A stretch of DNA of 64,000 nt from Streptococcus mitis bv. 2 str. SK95. GTDB lineage: Bacteria > Bacillota > Bacilli > Lactobacillales > Streptococcaceae. The position numbers and the translations under genes are program-made. The notes beneath the pieces were generated by a model. The model was given only the letters and a program-made list of their open reading frames with translations, did no database searches and was not told where the DNA came from. Location of the stretch: positions 1-64,000 of the forward strand of contig NZ_AFUB01000066.1 in NCBI RefSeq assembly GCF_000222705.1. The letters are read 5' to 3'. Positions 18,343 through 28,101 of this stretch are shown piece after piece (position 1 is the first letter of the stretch; the number at the start of each line of letters is the position of its first letter).

Positions 18343-18368
18343 GTAGAAAAACAGCTAAAGGAAATACT

Positions 18369-20456
18369 ATGAAACCACTACTTGAAACCATCGATACCCG
18401 CTTTGGGACTGCTAGCAAGCATGCCTTTTCTCGGGGAAATACCCTGCCTTACACGGGCGTCCCTTTTGGGATGAATTATTTTGTACCTCAGACCAGTGAC
18501 CAGGAGGGAGCTTGGTTTTTCGATCCGCATCTGCCCATTTTTCAGGGGATTCGATTGACCCATCAACCAAGTCCTTGGATTGGCGACTATTCTTGGCTAC
18601 TCCTAACACCTGTCATAGACCAGATTCGGGGAGACAGTCTCTTTCACCGCCAGTCTTCTTATGATATCGAAAAAGCTTGCTTCCAGCCTCATTATCTGAA
18701 GATTTTCTCCCTGCGCTATCAGATTGAAGCCCAACTGACACCAACTTGCTACGGCGCCTCTATTCGCCTAGAGCAAAAGCAAGGCAAAGCCCTCTCCCTC
18801 TACCTTCACGCAGCAGATGAACTGACAGTAGAACAAATAGATAAGCGGACTCTTGCCCTGCGTCAAGAGGGAAAAACAGAGACCAACAAAAATCCGCTGA
18901 TACTGTTTACTGCTCTACAAATGAATACGGATATTCTTGCTATCACACAAGAAGAGGGAGACTGGCGAATTGACTTAGCAAGCAGTCAAGCCGAGATTCA
19001 ACTAGGCACTTCTTTCATCTCCCCTTCTCAAGCTCTAGTCAATCTACCTCAAAAGGACTTTGATAGCTGTAAAGTAAGTGCGAAAGCGGACTGGGAAAAT
19101 CTCCTCCATCGTTTTGATATTATGGATACAGGAGAAGCTGACCGAACCTTCTTTGATCACTGCCTCTACAGACTCTTCCTCTTCCCACAGACATTTTATG
19201 AGGTGAATGAGTCAGGGCAGGCCATCCACATGGATTTGGCTTCTGGTACTGTCAAGCCCGGCGTCCTCTTTAGCAACAATGGCTTCTGGGATACCTTCCG
19301 CACCACCTTCCCCCTCTTTGCCCTGATCATATCGGAACACTATCACCGCTTTTTAGAAGGTTTCCTCAATAGCTACCGCGATACTGGTTTCCTTCCAAAA
19401 TGGCTGGCTCCAGATGAACGTGGCATGATGCCTGGTACTCTGCTAGATGGCATTATCGCAGACAGCGCCTGCAAGGACATGGCCCCCGACCTAGAAAAAG
19501 AACTCCTCCAAGCTATGCTTGAAACAGCCACTAAGTCCGACCCTCTCGGCATCAATGGTCGTCACGGACTAGCCCAATACCAAGAGCTTGGCTACCTCTC
19601 TACCGACCACCACGAAAGCGTCAGCCACACCCTAGACTATGCCTATAGTGACTTTTGTATCGCTAGCTGTGCCGAAAAGCTTGGTCAGAATGACATCGCG
19701 GAAACTTATAGAACTTCGTCACAAAATTACCGTCATCTATTTGACACTGCGACGGGCTACATGCGTGCGCGAGATAGCCAAGGCAACTTCCGCCCTGACT
19801 TCTCTCCTTATAGTTGGGGACGCGACTACGCCGAATGCTCTGCCATTCAAGCGACTTTAGGCATCCTCCACGACATCCCAGGCTTAATCCAACTTATGGG
19901 CGGAAAAGAAGCCTTCAGCAATTATCTTTTGAAAGCCTGTCAGGATGCTCCCCTCTTTGAGACGACAGGCTATTGTTACGAGATTCATGAAATGAGCGAG
20001 ATGGCTACCGTTCCTTTTGGACAAGTCGCCATTTCCAACCAGCCTAGCTTCCACATCCCTTATCTCTTCCGCTACAGCAACTACCCAGACTACACTGCCC
20101 TTCTCATCAAGGCCCTGCGTCAGAAAGCCTTTCACCCAAGCTGGGAAGCCTATCCTGGCGATGAGGACAATGGCAGTCTCTCCGCTTGGTACATCTGGTC
20201 AGCTCTTGGTTTTTATCCGACCTGTCCGGGCAAGACCAGCTATGATCTCGGAGTCCCTCTCTTTGACCACCTCCGTATCCACCTAGCTAAGGAAAATAAA
20301 TGGCTGGATATCCATGCCGAGCAAAACCACAGCCATTTCAACTTTGTCAAAGAATGCCGATTGGACAAGACCATAGTATCTAGCATTCAACACCAAGACC
20401 TCTTGAAAGCTGAGCAACTAACCTTTACACTTAGCTGGTTGCCAAATCACTCATAA
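18369..20456 (+). CDS. GH92-family alpha-1,2-mannosidase
   Basis: 695 residues, start ATG at 18369 with 'aaaggaa' upstream. GH92 hallmarks: 'NTLPYTGVPFGMNYFVPQT' near residue 25, 'GFWDTFRTTFPLFALI' around residue 308, and the C-terminal 'YPGDEDNGSLSAWYIWSALG' at about 595-614 followed by 'YPTCPG'. Calcium-dependent inverting mannosidase that trims alpha-1,2-mannose from high-mannose glycans; no signal peptide, so intracellular. It is the only plus-strand member of the glycan block and has its own promoter and terminator. Confidence 0.93.
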   Translation: MKPLLETIDTRFGTASKHAFSRGNTLPYTGVPFGMNYFVPQTSDQEGAWFFDPHLPIFQGIRLTHQPSPWIGDYSWLLLTPVIDQIRGDSLFHRQSSYDIEKACFQPHYLKIFSLRYQIEAQLTPTCYGASIRLEQKQGKALSLYLHAADELTVEQIDKRTLALRQEGKTETNKNPLILFTALQMNTDILAITQEEGDWRIDLASSQAEIQLGTSFISPSQALVNLPQKDFDSCKVSAKADWENLLHRFDIMDTGEADRTFFDHCLYRLFLFPQTFYEVNESGQAIHMDLASGTVKPGVLFSNNGFWDTFRTTFPLFALIISEHYHRFLEGFLNSYRDTGFLPKWLAPDERGMMPGTLLDGIIADSACKDMAPDLEKELLQAMLETATKSDPLGINGRHGLAQYQELGYLSTDHHESVSHTLDYAYSDFCIASCAEKLGQNDIAETYRTSSQNYRHLFDTATGYMRARDSQGNFRPDFSPYSWGRDYAECSAIQATLGILHDIPGLIQLMGGKEAFSNYLLKACQDAPLFETTGYCYEIHEMSEMATVPFGQVAISNQPSFHIPYLFRYSNYPDYTALLIKALRQKAFHPSWEAYPGDEDNGSLSAWYIWSALGFYPTCPGKTSYDLGVPLFDHLRIHLAKENKWLDIHAEQNHSHFNFVKECRLDKTIVSSIQHQDLLKAEQLTFTLSWLPNHS

Positions 20457-20460
20457 CCAA

Positions 20461-20489
20461 AAGAACCTTTGCATCGCGCAAAGGTTCTT
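20461..20489. terminator. Bidirectional terminator between GH92 and GH29 genes
   Basis: AAGAACCTTTGC (20461-20472) and GCAAAGGTTCTT (20478-20489) form a 12-bp perfect stem with a 5-base loop and T-runs on both sides, between convergent genes. Confidence 0.9.
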
Positions 20490-20492
20490 CTT

Positions 20493-22173
20493 TTATGAAA
20501 CTTGGACCTGAAGCTGGTCAACCAGCTGCCCATCTACCGTCAAATTCAGATAAAAATCTAAGCTTTTATCTCCTAAAAAATACAAGGTTGGTATCGTCAG
20601 CCTTTTTTCAATCTCGCCAACTTGAAACACAAGGACTTGAATCTCGTCCCGATAAACGACACCATGCACACCCGTCCCTGGTTGAATCGAAATCTTAGCT
20701 TCCAAAGGACTATTAGATTCTCTGCGCTTCACTGTAAAGCGGACATTTTCTCCCTTGGTCACAGCTAGACTTTTTTCTGAGAACTCTAGTTGCTGAACAG
20801 TTTCTTTTTTCGACAAGGTAGGTGTTTTATAGAGTGAAATCTTGGTCAACAAAGGCAAAGCCTGTGCCTCTGTAGGTCACACGTATCTTCTGCGCCTCAA
20901 CGACTGTTCCTCGCAAGAGACGTTTGTAGCCAACAATATAACCAGAGCCAAACTCCTGCCATACACCATCCAACTCTACCTGAACATGGAAAGCCGCGAT
21001 GCGTTGCCCCAACTTCAAATCTTCTCTTAACTCAATCACATCAAAAGTTTTAGGTGATCCTAAATCGAGCTCTAATTGGATTGGCAACTCTGCATCACTT
21101 GCCCAAGAACTGGTCTTCCGTCCATCTGTCAGGTGAGAACAGGCAAAGTCTGGTGATAGAGCCGGACCAGATACCTTGGCTCCCAAATCCAAATCTTCTT
21201 TATAGAGCTCGTCACGGTAGGCAGCAAATTCATAGAGACGCTGGATATCCTTCTCATCAAAGAGCCCATCTTTATTAGGGGGAATATTGAGCAAAAGAGG
21301 GGTTCCCCGTCCCACTGAGTGAAAGTAGATTTCGACCAATTCCTCGAGAGACTTGGGATCCTGATTCTCATGGTAAAACCAGCCCGGGCGAAGCGAAACA
21401 TCTGCCTCACCGATTGAAAATAGCGTCCCCGAGGTATCTCCGTGCTGTAAATAATCCAATGCAGCCTCTGTCCCCAACTGGTCAGGCTTGACTTTTTGCC
21501 ACAAGGGATCCCCTGCATAGCCCCGTTCATTGCCAATCCAGCGAATACTAGTTCCCTCAGTTGAGAAAATCAAACAATCGTCCTGCAAGTCACGAATGGT
21601 TTCAAACCAAGTCTCAAACTCATAGTTGACCTGCTGGGCCCCTTCGCCTCGAGCACCATCCATCCAAACCTCAGCGAACTTGCCAGCATTGCCATAGGCA
21701 GGATTTGATAAAATTTCCTTCAACTGAGCCAGATAATAGGCATTGTAGTCTGCTTCTCGGTTCACAAGATAGAGGGGACTATGGGCATCCCAAGGAGATA
21801 AATAAACTCCCATATCCATGTCAAACTCAGTTGCAGCTTGGGAAACTTCAAGGAGCAAGTCCCCCGCTCCTTTCCTCCAAGGACTAGCCTTGACCGAATA
21901 GTCTGTGTATGCGGTCGGGTAGAGCACAAATCCATCGTGGTGCTTGACCACCAAAATCAGCTTTTTAAAACCCGTTTCTTTAAGTACCCGAACCCATTCA
22001 CGCGTATCCAACTTGGTCGGGTTGAAACGCTTAGGATCCTCTTGCCCACTTCCCCATTCTTGGTCATAAAAGGTATTGGGGCCAAAATGGATAAAGGCAG
22101 CTAGTTCATCCTCTAAATAATCCAGCTGGGCCTGACTTGGTAATGGTCCATGTGGTTTTATTTTCGTCATCAT
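20493..22173 (-). pseudogene. GH29 alpha-L-fucosidase, broken by a frameshift near its 3' end
   Basis: The 5' frame runs from the ATG at 22173 (a second ATG at 22170) to a stop at 20827 and gives 448 residues with the GH29 catalytic domain: 'FIHFGPNTFYDQEWGSG' at 27-43, 'VKHHDGFVLYPT' at 76-87, and the likely nucleophile Asp172 in 'EVWMDGARG'. A different frame from about 20870 to 20493 encodes the rest ('ALPLLTKISLYKTPTLSKKE' onward, about 120 residues). The joined length is one base more than 560 codons, so a single +1 change near 20865-20890 splits a gene that would otherwise give 559 residues. The catalytic part is intact, the C-terminal beta domain is lost. Whether this is a real mutation or a sequencing error is unknown. 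Confidence 0.85.
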
Positions 22174-22201
22174 CTCGTATCTCTTTCTCTGATTATTTCT
22201 C

Positions 22202-22234
22202 TTGTTCACAAAGTTATCCACAATCTGTGGATAA
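22202..22234. promoter_or_regulatory. DnaA-type boxes, group 1
   Basis: TTGTTCACA (22202-22210), TTATCCACA (22214-22222) and its inverse TGTGGATAA (22226-22234). The last two are perfect consensus DnaA boxes facing each other. Confidence 0.6.
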
Positions 22235-22466
22235 GAAAACATGCCTAAAAACTAGCTTTTCTAGACTCCAGCTCTTTGACTTTGAACCTATCACCTTCAG
22301 CAAACTCTGCTCAAATCCCCACTGCACTAGGATTTCTACTAGAAAGCTGGCCAGTTACTAGTTGCCGGTACTATTCTCAAGAACCCTCTAGGATATTAGC
22401 TGAATATCCTGCTCTCCCCAGACTTATCCACAACTTGTGAATAAGTCCTTCTTCCTAGTTCTTACC
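22205..22466 (-). other. Hairpin-rich leader upstream of the fucosidase gene
   Basis: The minus-strand transcript from the promoter at 22473-22501 would have a leader of about 290 nt. It could fold several hairpins: 11 bp at 22421-22447, AGGATATT/AATATCCT at 22390-22410, AAATCC/GGATTT near 22310-22335, and 9 bp at 22214-22234. Near 22252-22265 a CTAG-A4G-CTAG stem precedes five T, so an RNA ending there is possible. No family was recognised and no ORF is credible. The rest of 22174-22924 up to the arc promoter is AT-rich and shows nothing more that I can support. Confidence 0.4.
22421..22447. promoter_or_regulatory. DnaA-type boxes, group 2
   Basis: GACTTATCCACAA then C then TTGTGAATAAGTC: a perfect DnaA box at 22424-22432 and an inverse one-mismatch box at 22436-22444, in a 27-bp near-palindrome. 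Confidence 0.6.
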
Positions 22467-22472
22467 GCGTTG

Positions 22473-22501
22473 ACTATAACAAAAAATCTAGGTACCGTCA
22501 A
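22473..22501 (-). promoter_or_regulatory. Promoter of the fucosidase transcript
   Basis: Minus-strand -35 TTGACG (22496-22501), 17-bp spacer, -10 TATAGT (22473-22478). It implies a 290-nt leader before the fucosidase start. Confidence 0.65.
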
Positions 22502-22837
22502 TAAGACAAGGCTGTCTTCCTAAATACTCAGAAAAGATTCTATAATTTGTACAATATACATTTAAAGTGGCCTAGAAGAAAGACTTTTCTGATAGATTTC
22601 ATATAATTTTCTAAGTGGCTTTCAACCATTGCTCTTCTCAATTCCTCGTCAGAAATGACTTAAAATCTGGACATTTCTTCTTAAAATGTGAAATTTAGCA
22701 TAATTTTTCAAAAAATATTATATTCTTTATAGTAGAAGTTTATACATTTATTTCCTCTAATTCCTTTTGCTATCGTATAATAACATAAAATACTACTAAA
22801 ACCTTGTTTTGTCCGAATTTTTAATCATTTTTTACTA

Positions 22838-22885
22838 TTGACACGCCTCTGAGAATATGATATAACGTAAATGTAAGCGGTACCA
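22838..22885 (+). promoter_or_regulatory. arc operon promoter with cre site
   Basis: -35 TTGACA (22838-22843), 17-bp spacer, -10 TATAAC (22861-22866) preceded by TGA (extended -10). TGTAAGCGGTACCA (22872-22885) is a full cre match covering the expected start of transcription, so CcpA repression of arcA is predicted. This agrees with known carbon control of streptococcal arc operons. Confidence 0.85.
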
Positions 22886-22924
22886 AAAAGGTGCCACCGT
22901 GAAAATTTTTAAGGAGGAAAACAC

Positions 22925-24154
22925 ATGTCTTCACATCCAATTCAGGTATTCTCAGAAATTGGGAAACTGAAAAAAGTTATGTTGCACCGTCCAGGCAAAG
23001 AGTTGGAAAACTTGTTGCCGGACTATCTCGAAAGGCTTCTTTTTGATGACATTCCATTCTTGGAAGATGCTCAAAAAGAACATGACGCATTTGCTCAAGC
23101 TCTTCGTGATGAAGGAATTGAGGTCCTTTACCTAGAGCAATTGGCTGCTGAATCATTGACTTCCCCAGAAATCCGCGATCAATTTATCGAGGAATATTTA
23201 GACGAAGCTAACATCCGTGGTCGTCAAACCAAGGCGGCTATTCGTGAATTGCTTCACGGTATCAAGGACAACCAAGAATTGGTTGAAAAAACTATGGCGG
23301 GGGTTCAAAAAGTTGAATTGCCAGAAATTCCTGAAGAAGCAAAAGGCTTAACTGACTTGGTTGAGTCAGACTATCCATTTGCTATTGATCCAATGCCAAA
23401 CCTCTACTTCACTCGCGACCCATTTGCAACTATTGGTAATGCTGTATCGCTTAACCACATGTATGCAGATACTCGTAACCGTGAAACTCTTTATGGTAAA
23501 TACATTTTCAAACACCATCCAATCTATGGTGGAAAAGTAGAATTAGTCTACAACCGTGAAGAAGATACACGTATTGAAGGTGGAGATGAGCTCGTTCTTT
23601 CTAAAGACGTTCTTGCAGTAGGTATCTCTCAACGTACAGATGCAGCTTCGATTGAAAAACTCTTGGTGAACATCTTCAAGAAAAATGTTGGCTTCAAGAA
23701 AGTATTGGCATTTGAATTTGCTAACAACCGTAAATTCATGCACTTGGATACTGTCTTCACCATGGTTGACTATGACAAGTTCACAATTCACCCAGAAATC
23801 GAAGGCGATCTTCGTGTGTACTCTGTCACTTATGAAGATGAAAAACTCAAGATTGTTGAAGAAAAAGGTGACTTAGCTGAACTTCTTGCGAAGAACCTCG
23901 GCGTAGAAAAAGTTCATTTGATCCGTTGCGGTGGTGGCAATATCGTAGCAGCTGCGCGTGAACAATGGAATGACGGTTCCAACACTTTGACTATCGCACC
24001 TGGTGTAGTCGTCGTTTATGCCCGCAATACCATTACCAATAAGATCCTAGAAGAATACGGGCTTCGCTTGATTAAGATTCGCGGAAGTGAATTGGTTCGG
24101 GGCCGTGGTGGACCTCGTTGTATGTCTATGCCATTTGAACGTGAAGAAGTATAA
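22925..24154 (+). CDS. arcA: Arginine deiminase
   Basis: 409 residues. Converts arginine to citrulline and ammonia, the first step of the arginine deiminase pathway, in the cytosol. Motifs: '[17 protein letters not shown]' at about 157-173, '[10 protein letters not shown]' around 275-284 and the catalytic Cys399 in '[16 protein letters not shown]'. Strong ribosome binding site 'aaggagg' 7 bp before the ATG. First gene of arcABCD, under a cre-containing promoter. Full length. Confidence 0.98.
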   Translation: MSSHPIQVFSEIGKLKKVMLHRPGKELENLLPDYLERLLFDDIPFLEDAQKEHDAFAQALRDEGIEVLYLEQLAAESLTSPEIRDQFIEEYLDEANIRGRQTKAAIRELLHGIKDNQELVEKTMAGVQKVELPEIPEEAKGLTDLVESDYPFAIDPMPNLYFTRDPFATIGNAVSLNHMYADTRNRETLYGKYIFKHHPIYGGKVELVYNREEDTRIEGGDELVLSKDVLAVGISQRTDAASIEKLLVNIFKKNVGFKKVLAFEFANNRKFMHLDTVFTMVDYDKFTIHPEIEGDLRVYSVTYEDEKLKIVEEKGDLAELLAKNLGVEKVHLIRCGGGNIVAAAREQWNDGSNTLTIAPGVVVVYARNTITNKILEEYGLRLIKIRGSELVRGRGGPRCMSMPFEREEV

Positions 24155-24212
24155 TCGCTGTTCAGTATTTGTCAATAAAAAATGTAAAAAAATAGAAAGA
24201 GGAAATAATAGA

Positions 24213-25229
24213 ATGACACATTCAGTATTCCAAGGACGCAGCTTCTTAGCAGAAAAAGACTTTACTCGCGCAGAGTTAGAATACCTTATCGGTCTTTCAG
24301 CTCACTTGAAGGATTTGAAAAAACGCAATATCCAACACCACTACCTTGCTGGTAAAAATATCGCCCTCCTGTTTGAAAAAACTTCTACTCGTACACGTGC
24401 AGCCTTTACAACTGCAGCTATTGACCTTGGTGCTCATCCAGAATACCTCGGAGCAAATGACATTCAGTTAGGTAAAAAAGAATCTACTGAAGATACTGCA
24501 AAAGTTTTGGGTCGTATGTTTGACGGGATTGAATTCCGTGGTTTCAGCCAACGTATGGTTGAAGAACTGGCAGAATTCTCAGGTGTTCCAGTATGGAATG
24601 GTCTGACTGACGAATGGCACCCAACTCAAATGCTCGCTGACTACTTGACTGTTCAAGAAAACTTCGGCCGCTTGGAAGGCTTGACATTGGTATACTGTGG
24701 TGATGGACGTAACAACGTTGCCAACAGCTTGCTCGTAACAGGTGCTATCCTTGGTGTCAATGTTCACATCTTCTCACCAAAAGAACTCTTCCCAGAAAAA
24801 GAAATCGTTGAATTGGCTGAAGGATTTGCTAAAGAAAGTGGTGCACACATCCTCATCACCGAAGATGCAGACGAAGCTGTCAAAGGTGCAGATGTACTTT
24901 ATACAGACGTTTGGGTATCTATGGGTGAAGAAGACAAATTCGCAGAACGCGTTGCACTTTTGAAACCTTACCAAGTCAATATGGACTTAGTGAAAAAAGC
25001 AAACAACGAAAACTTGATCTTCCTCCACTGTTTACCAGCATTCCACGACACTCACACTGTTTATGGTAAAGATGTTGCTGAAAAATTTGGCGTAGAAGAA
25101 ATGGAAGTAACAGACGAGGTCTTCCGTAGCAAGTATGCTCGCCACTTTGACCAAGCAGAAAACCGCATGCACACTATCAAAGCTGTTATGGCTGCTACTC
25201 TTGGAAATCTCTACATTCCTAAAGTATAA
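24213..25229 (+). CDS. arcB: Ornithine carbamoyltransferase (catabolic)
   Basis: 338 residues from the ATG at 24213 with 'agaggaaat' upstream; the longer upstream frame overlaps arcA and is rejected. It turns citrulline and phosphate into ornithine and carbamoyl phosphate in the deiminase pathway. Motifs: 'STRTR' carbamoyl-phosphate loop at 58-62, '[13 protein letters not shown]' near residue 135, and 'HCLPAFHD' near residue 273. Lies 58 bp behind arcA. Confidence 0.97.
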   Translation: MTHSVFQGRSFLAEKDFTRAELEYLIGLSAHLKDLKKRNIQHHYLAGKNIALLFEKTSTRTRAAFTTAAIDLGAHPEYLGANDIQLGKKESTEDTAKVLGRMFDGIEFRGFSQRMVEELAEFSGVPVWNGLTDEWHPTQMLADYLTVQENFGRLEGLTLVYCGDGRNNVANSLLVTGAILGVNVHIFSPKELFPEKEIVELAEGFAKESGAHILITEDADEAVKGADVLYTDVWVSMGEEDKFAERVALLKPYQVNMDLVKKANNENLIFLHCLPAFHDTHTVYGKDVAEKFGVEEMEVTDEVFRSKYARHFDQAENRMHTIKAVMAATLGNLYIPKV

Positions 25230-25249
25230 AACTTACTCGTATACACAAC

Positions 25250-25398
25250 ACAGGGGTTGAGACGAAAGCTATGATAGCTTATCAGTTCTAGCGAAAGAAA
25301 GCAAGGATCCTCTTTGACAAATTTGCCACCTTACTCTTGTCATCTTCCTGCTTCCTAGTCTCATTCTGATAAACGTCGGCTATGCGTTCAACCCCTTT
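25250..25398 (+). other. Long structured spacer between arcB and arcC
   Basis: The ends GGGGTTGA (25253-25260) and TCAACCCC (25388-25395) pair, and inner arms match as well (CTTATCAG with CTGATAA; AGCAAGGA with TCCTGCTT). The element then ends in TTTT. It could form one long imperfect hairpin acting as a partial terminator or processing site in the operon, or be a small repeat unit. No matching second copy was noticed in the window. Confidence 0.5.
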
Positions 25399-25522
25399 TA
25401 CTAGTAGTAATGACTAATTTGTCTTTTGAAAAGACGCTACCTCCACTTCATATTTTATCATCATACCTGCCTGTAGCTCTTGGAGTTCTGTCAGGTTTAC
25501 CATATTAAAGAAAGGAGAGCTC

Positions 25523-26470
25523 ATGTCTCATAGAAAAATCGTCGTTGCTTTAGGCGGAAATGCCATCCTCTCCACTGACCCATCTGCCCAAGCTCAACAA
25601 GCTGCTCTGGTAGAAACAGCTCGTCATCTGGTCAAGTTGATTCAAAACGGAGATGAACTGATCATTACTCACGGAAATGGTCCTCAGGTGGGTAATCTCT
25701 TGCTTCAACACTTGATGGCAGATTCGGAAAAAAACCCTGCCTTCCCCCTTGATTCTTTGGTTGCCATGACCGAGGGTAGTATCGGTTTTTGGCTACAATG
25801 TGCTCTTGATAACGCATTGCTTGATGTAGGACTTGATAAAAATGTCACTTCTGTTGTTACCCAAGTTATAGTAGACAAAGAAGACCCTGCCTTTATCAAT
25901 CCAACCAAACCAATCGGTCCATTCTACTCAGAAGAGGATGCTAAAGCTGAGAGCGAAAAAACAGGAGCAACCTTCAAAGAAGATGCTGGTCGTGGCTGGC
26001 GTAAAGTAGTAGCTTCACCAAAACCAATCGACATCAAAGAAATCAACAGCATCCGCACCTTGCTCGATAATGGTCAAGTTGTCATCGCAGCAGGTGGAGG
26101 AGGTATCCCTGTTGTTAAAAATGAAAACGGTTACTTGCGTGGGGTCGAAGCCGTTATCGACAAAGACTTTGCGTCTCAACGACTAGCAGAACTCGTCGAA
26201 GCTGACCTCTTTATCGTCCTTACTGGCGTAGACTATGTTTATGTCAACTACAATAAACCAGGCCAAGAAAAACTTGAACACGTTACTGTCAGTCAACTAA
26301 AAGAATACATCAAACAAGGACAATTCGCACCGGGTAGCATGCTACCAAAAGTCGAGGCTGCTATCGATTTTGTATCCAACCGCCCAGAAGGCAAGGCTGT
26401 TATCACTTCCCTCAGCAATCTAGGCGCCTTGATCGAGTCCGAAAGCGGAACAATTATTGTTAAAGACTAG
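25523..26470 (+). CDS. arcC: Carbamate kinase
   Basis: 315 residues with '[12 protein letters not shown]' at the N-terminus, '[15 protein letters not shown]' near residue 46 and '[12 protein letters not shown]' around residue 190, all typical of carbamate kinase. It makes ATP from carbamoyl phosphate, the energy-yielding step of the deiminase pathway. Good ribosome binding site 'aaaggagagctc'. Separated from arcB by a 293-bp structured spacer, so expression may differ from arcAB. Confidence 0.97.
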   Translation: MSHRKIVVALGGNAILSTDPSAQAQQAALVETARHLVKLIQNGDELIITHGNGPQVGNLLLQHLMADSEKNPAFPLDSLVAMTEGSIGFWLQCALDNALLDVGLDKNVTSVVTQVIVDKEDPAFINPTKPIGPFYSEEDAKAESEKTGATFKEDAGRGWRKVVASPKPIDIKEINSIRTLLDNGQVVIAAGGGGIPVVKNENGYLRGVEAVIDKDFASQRLAELVEADLFIVLTGVDYVYVNYNKPGQEKLEHVTVSQLKEYIKQGQFAPGSMLPKVEAAIDFVSNRPEGKAVITSLSNLGALIESESGTIIVKD

Positions 26471-26567
26471 CCATTTTAGCCCTAGTACAAGCTCTAACTA
26501 GGAGTACTCAGGTAAACCAACATCATTCGTTTTTATACTTTGTGGCATAGTTTAGGAGGAAAAACAA

Positions 26568-28079
26568 ATGAGTGAAAAAACAAAAAAAAGGTTCCAAATG
26601 CCTTCATCTTACACTGTTTTGATCATTATTATTGCTATCATGGCAATCTTGACTTGGATCATTCCAGCAGGTAAGTATGACACGAACGAAGCAGGTGACC
26701 TCATTGCAGGTACCTATCAAACTGTTGAATCTAATCCCCAAGGGATTTACGATATCCTAATGGCTCCGATTCGGGCGATGCTCGGTCACGAACCAACTAA
26801 AGCCGCTATTGACGTAGCCTTCTTCATCCTCATGGTTGGGGGATTTCTAGGTGTCGTCAATGCAACAGGCACATTAGATGTTGGTATTGCCTCTATTGTT
26901 AAGAAATACAAAGGACGCGAAAAAATGCTGATCATCATCCTCATGCCCCTCTTTGCGCTTGGAGGAACAACTTATGGTATGGGTGAAGAAACCATGGCAT
27001 TTTATCCACTCCTTGTCCCTGTTATGATGGCTGTTGGTTTTGATAGCATTACTGCCGTTGCCATCATCCTACTCGGTTCACAAGTCGGCTGTCTTGCCTC
27101 TACTCTCAATCCTTTTGCTACTGTTATCGCTTCTGATACCGCAGGTGTGTCATCTATGGACGGAGTTATCCTTCGTATCATCTTCTGGTTTGTTATGACA
27201 GGTATTAGTACTTACTTTGTCTACCGCTATGCAGAAAAGATTCAAAAGGATCCTACAAAATCACTTGTCTACTCTCAACGTGAAGAAGACCTTAAACACT
27301 TCAATGTCACTGATAACGAAAATGCTCCATCTGTCTTGAACAAGAAACAAAAACATGTTCTTGCCTTGTTCATCTTGACTTTCATCATCATGATCGCCAG
27401 CTTTATCCCTTGGGTAGACTTGCACATCACTCTATTTGAAGACTTCAAGAATTGGTTGATTGGTCTTCCTGTTATTGGTGGAGCTATCGGTTCATCTGCT
27501 CTACCATTCGGTAGCTGGTACTTCCCAGAAGGTGCGATGCTCTTTGCTGTGATGGGTATTCTTATTGGTGTTGTTTACGGTCTTAAGGAAAGCAAGATTA
27601 TCTCTACCTTTATGGCTGGTGCAGCAGATCTTCTCACCGTAGCCTTGATTTGTGCAGTAGCTCGTGGTATCCAAGTTATCATGAACGACGGTATGATTAC
27701 TGCAACTATTCTACACTGGGGTGAAGTCGGACTTCAAGGTCTCTCTTCTCAGGTCTTCATCGTTTTGACCTACCTCTTCTACCTTCCTATGTCATTCCTT
27801 ATCCCATCTTCATCTGGACTTGCTAGCGCTACAATGGGAATCATGGCACCACTTGGTGAGTTCGTTAACGTAAAACCTAGTCTCATCATCACTGCCTATC
27901 AATCTGCATCTGGTGTACTAAACCTTGTCGCTCCAACTTCTGGTATCGTTATGGGGGCTCTCGCGCTCGGCCGTATCAGTCTAGGAACTTGGTGGAAATT
28001 TGTTACTAAACTCATTGTCGTTATTGTCATCGTGAGCATGCTCCTTCTTATCCTAGGTACCTTCCTACCATTCCTTTAG
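26568..28079 (+). CDS. arcD: Arginine-ornithine antiporter, YfcC/DcuC type
   Basis: 503 residues with about twelve hydrophobic spans. Conserved '[14 protein letters not shown]' near residue 29, '[11 protein letters not shown]' near residue 130 and '[19 protein letters not shown]' near residue 409 place it in the YfcC/C4-dicarboxylate-carrier family, used as ArcD in streptococci rather than the amino-acid/polyamine family. Membrane exchanger of arginine for ornithine; the exchange role rests on its place in the arc operon. 'taggaggaaaaac' precedes the ATG. Confidence 0.9.
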   Translation: MSEKTKKRFQMPSSYTVLIIIIAIMAILTWIIPAGKYDTNEAGDLIAGTYQTVESNPQGIYDILMAPIRAMLGHEPTKAAIDVAFFILMVGGFLGVVNATGTLDVGIASIVKKYKGREKMLIIILMPLFALGGTTYGMGEETMAFYPLLVPVMMAVGFDSITAVAIILLGSQVGCLASTLNPFATVIASDTAGVSSMDGVILRIIFWFVMTGISTYFVYRYAEKIQKDPTKSLVYSQREEDLKHFNVTDNENAPSVLNKKQKHVLALFILTFIIMIASFIPWVDLHITLFEDFKNWLIGLPVIGGAIGSSALPFGSWYFPEGAMLFAVMGILIGVVYGLKESKIISTFMAGAADLLTVALICAVARGIQVIMNDGMITATILHWGEVGLQGLSSQVFIVLTYLFYLPMSFLIPSSSGLASATMGIMAPLGEFVNVKPSLIITAYQSASGVLNLVAPTSGIVMGALALGRISLGTWWKFVTKLIVVIVIVSMLLLILGTFLPFL

Positions 28080-28101
28080 AACAAAGTGTGAGGTAAAACG
28101 G

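Noticed and set aside
22137-22361. 74-codon plus-strand ORF before arcA
   Set aside because: It overlaps the fucosidase start and the DnaA-box hairpins and has no protein-like composition.
22202-22447. A chromosomal replication origin
   Set aside because: Only five boxes, no dnaA/dnaN, no AT-rich unwinding region next to a box array; kept only as a DnaA-box finding.
22680-22720. ArgR-type box before arcA
   Set aside because: TGTGAAAT...ATTTTTCA resembles an ARG box but the region is so AT-rich that the match is not convincing.
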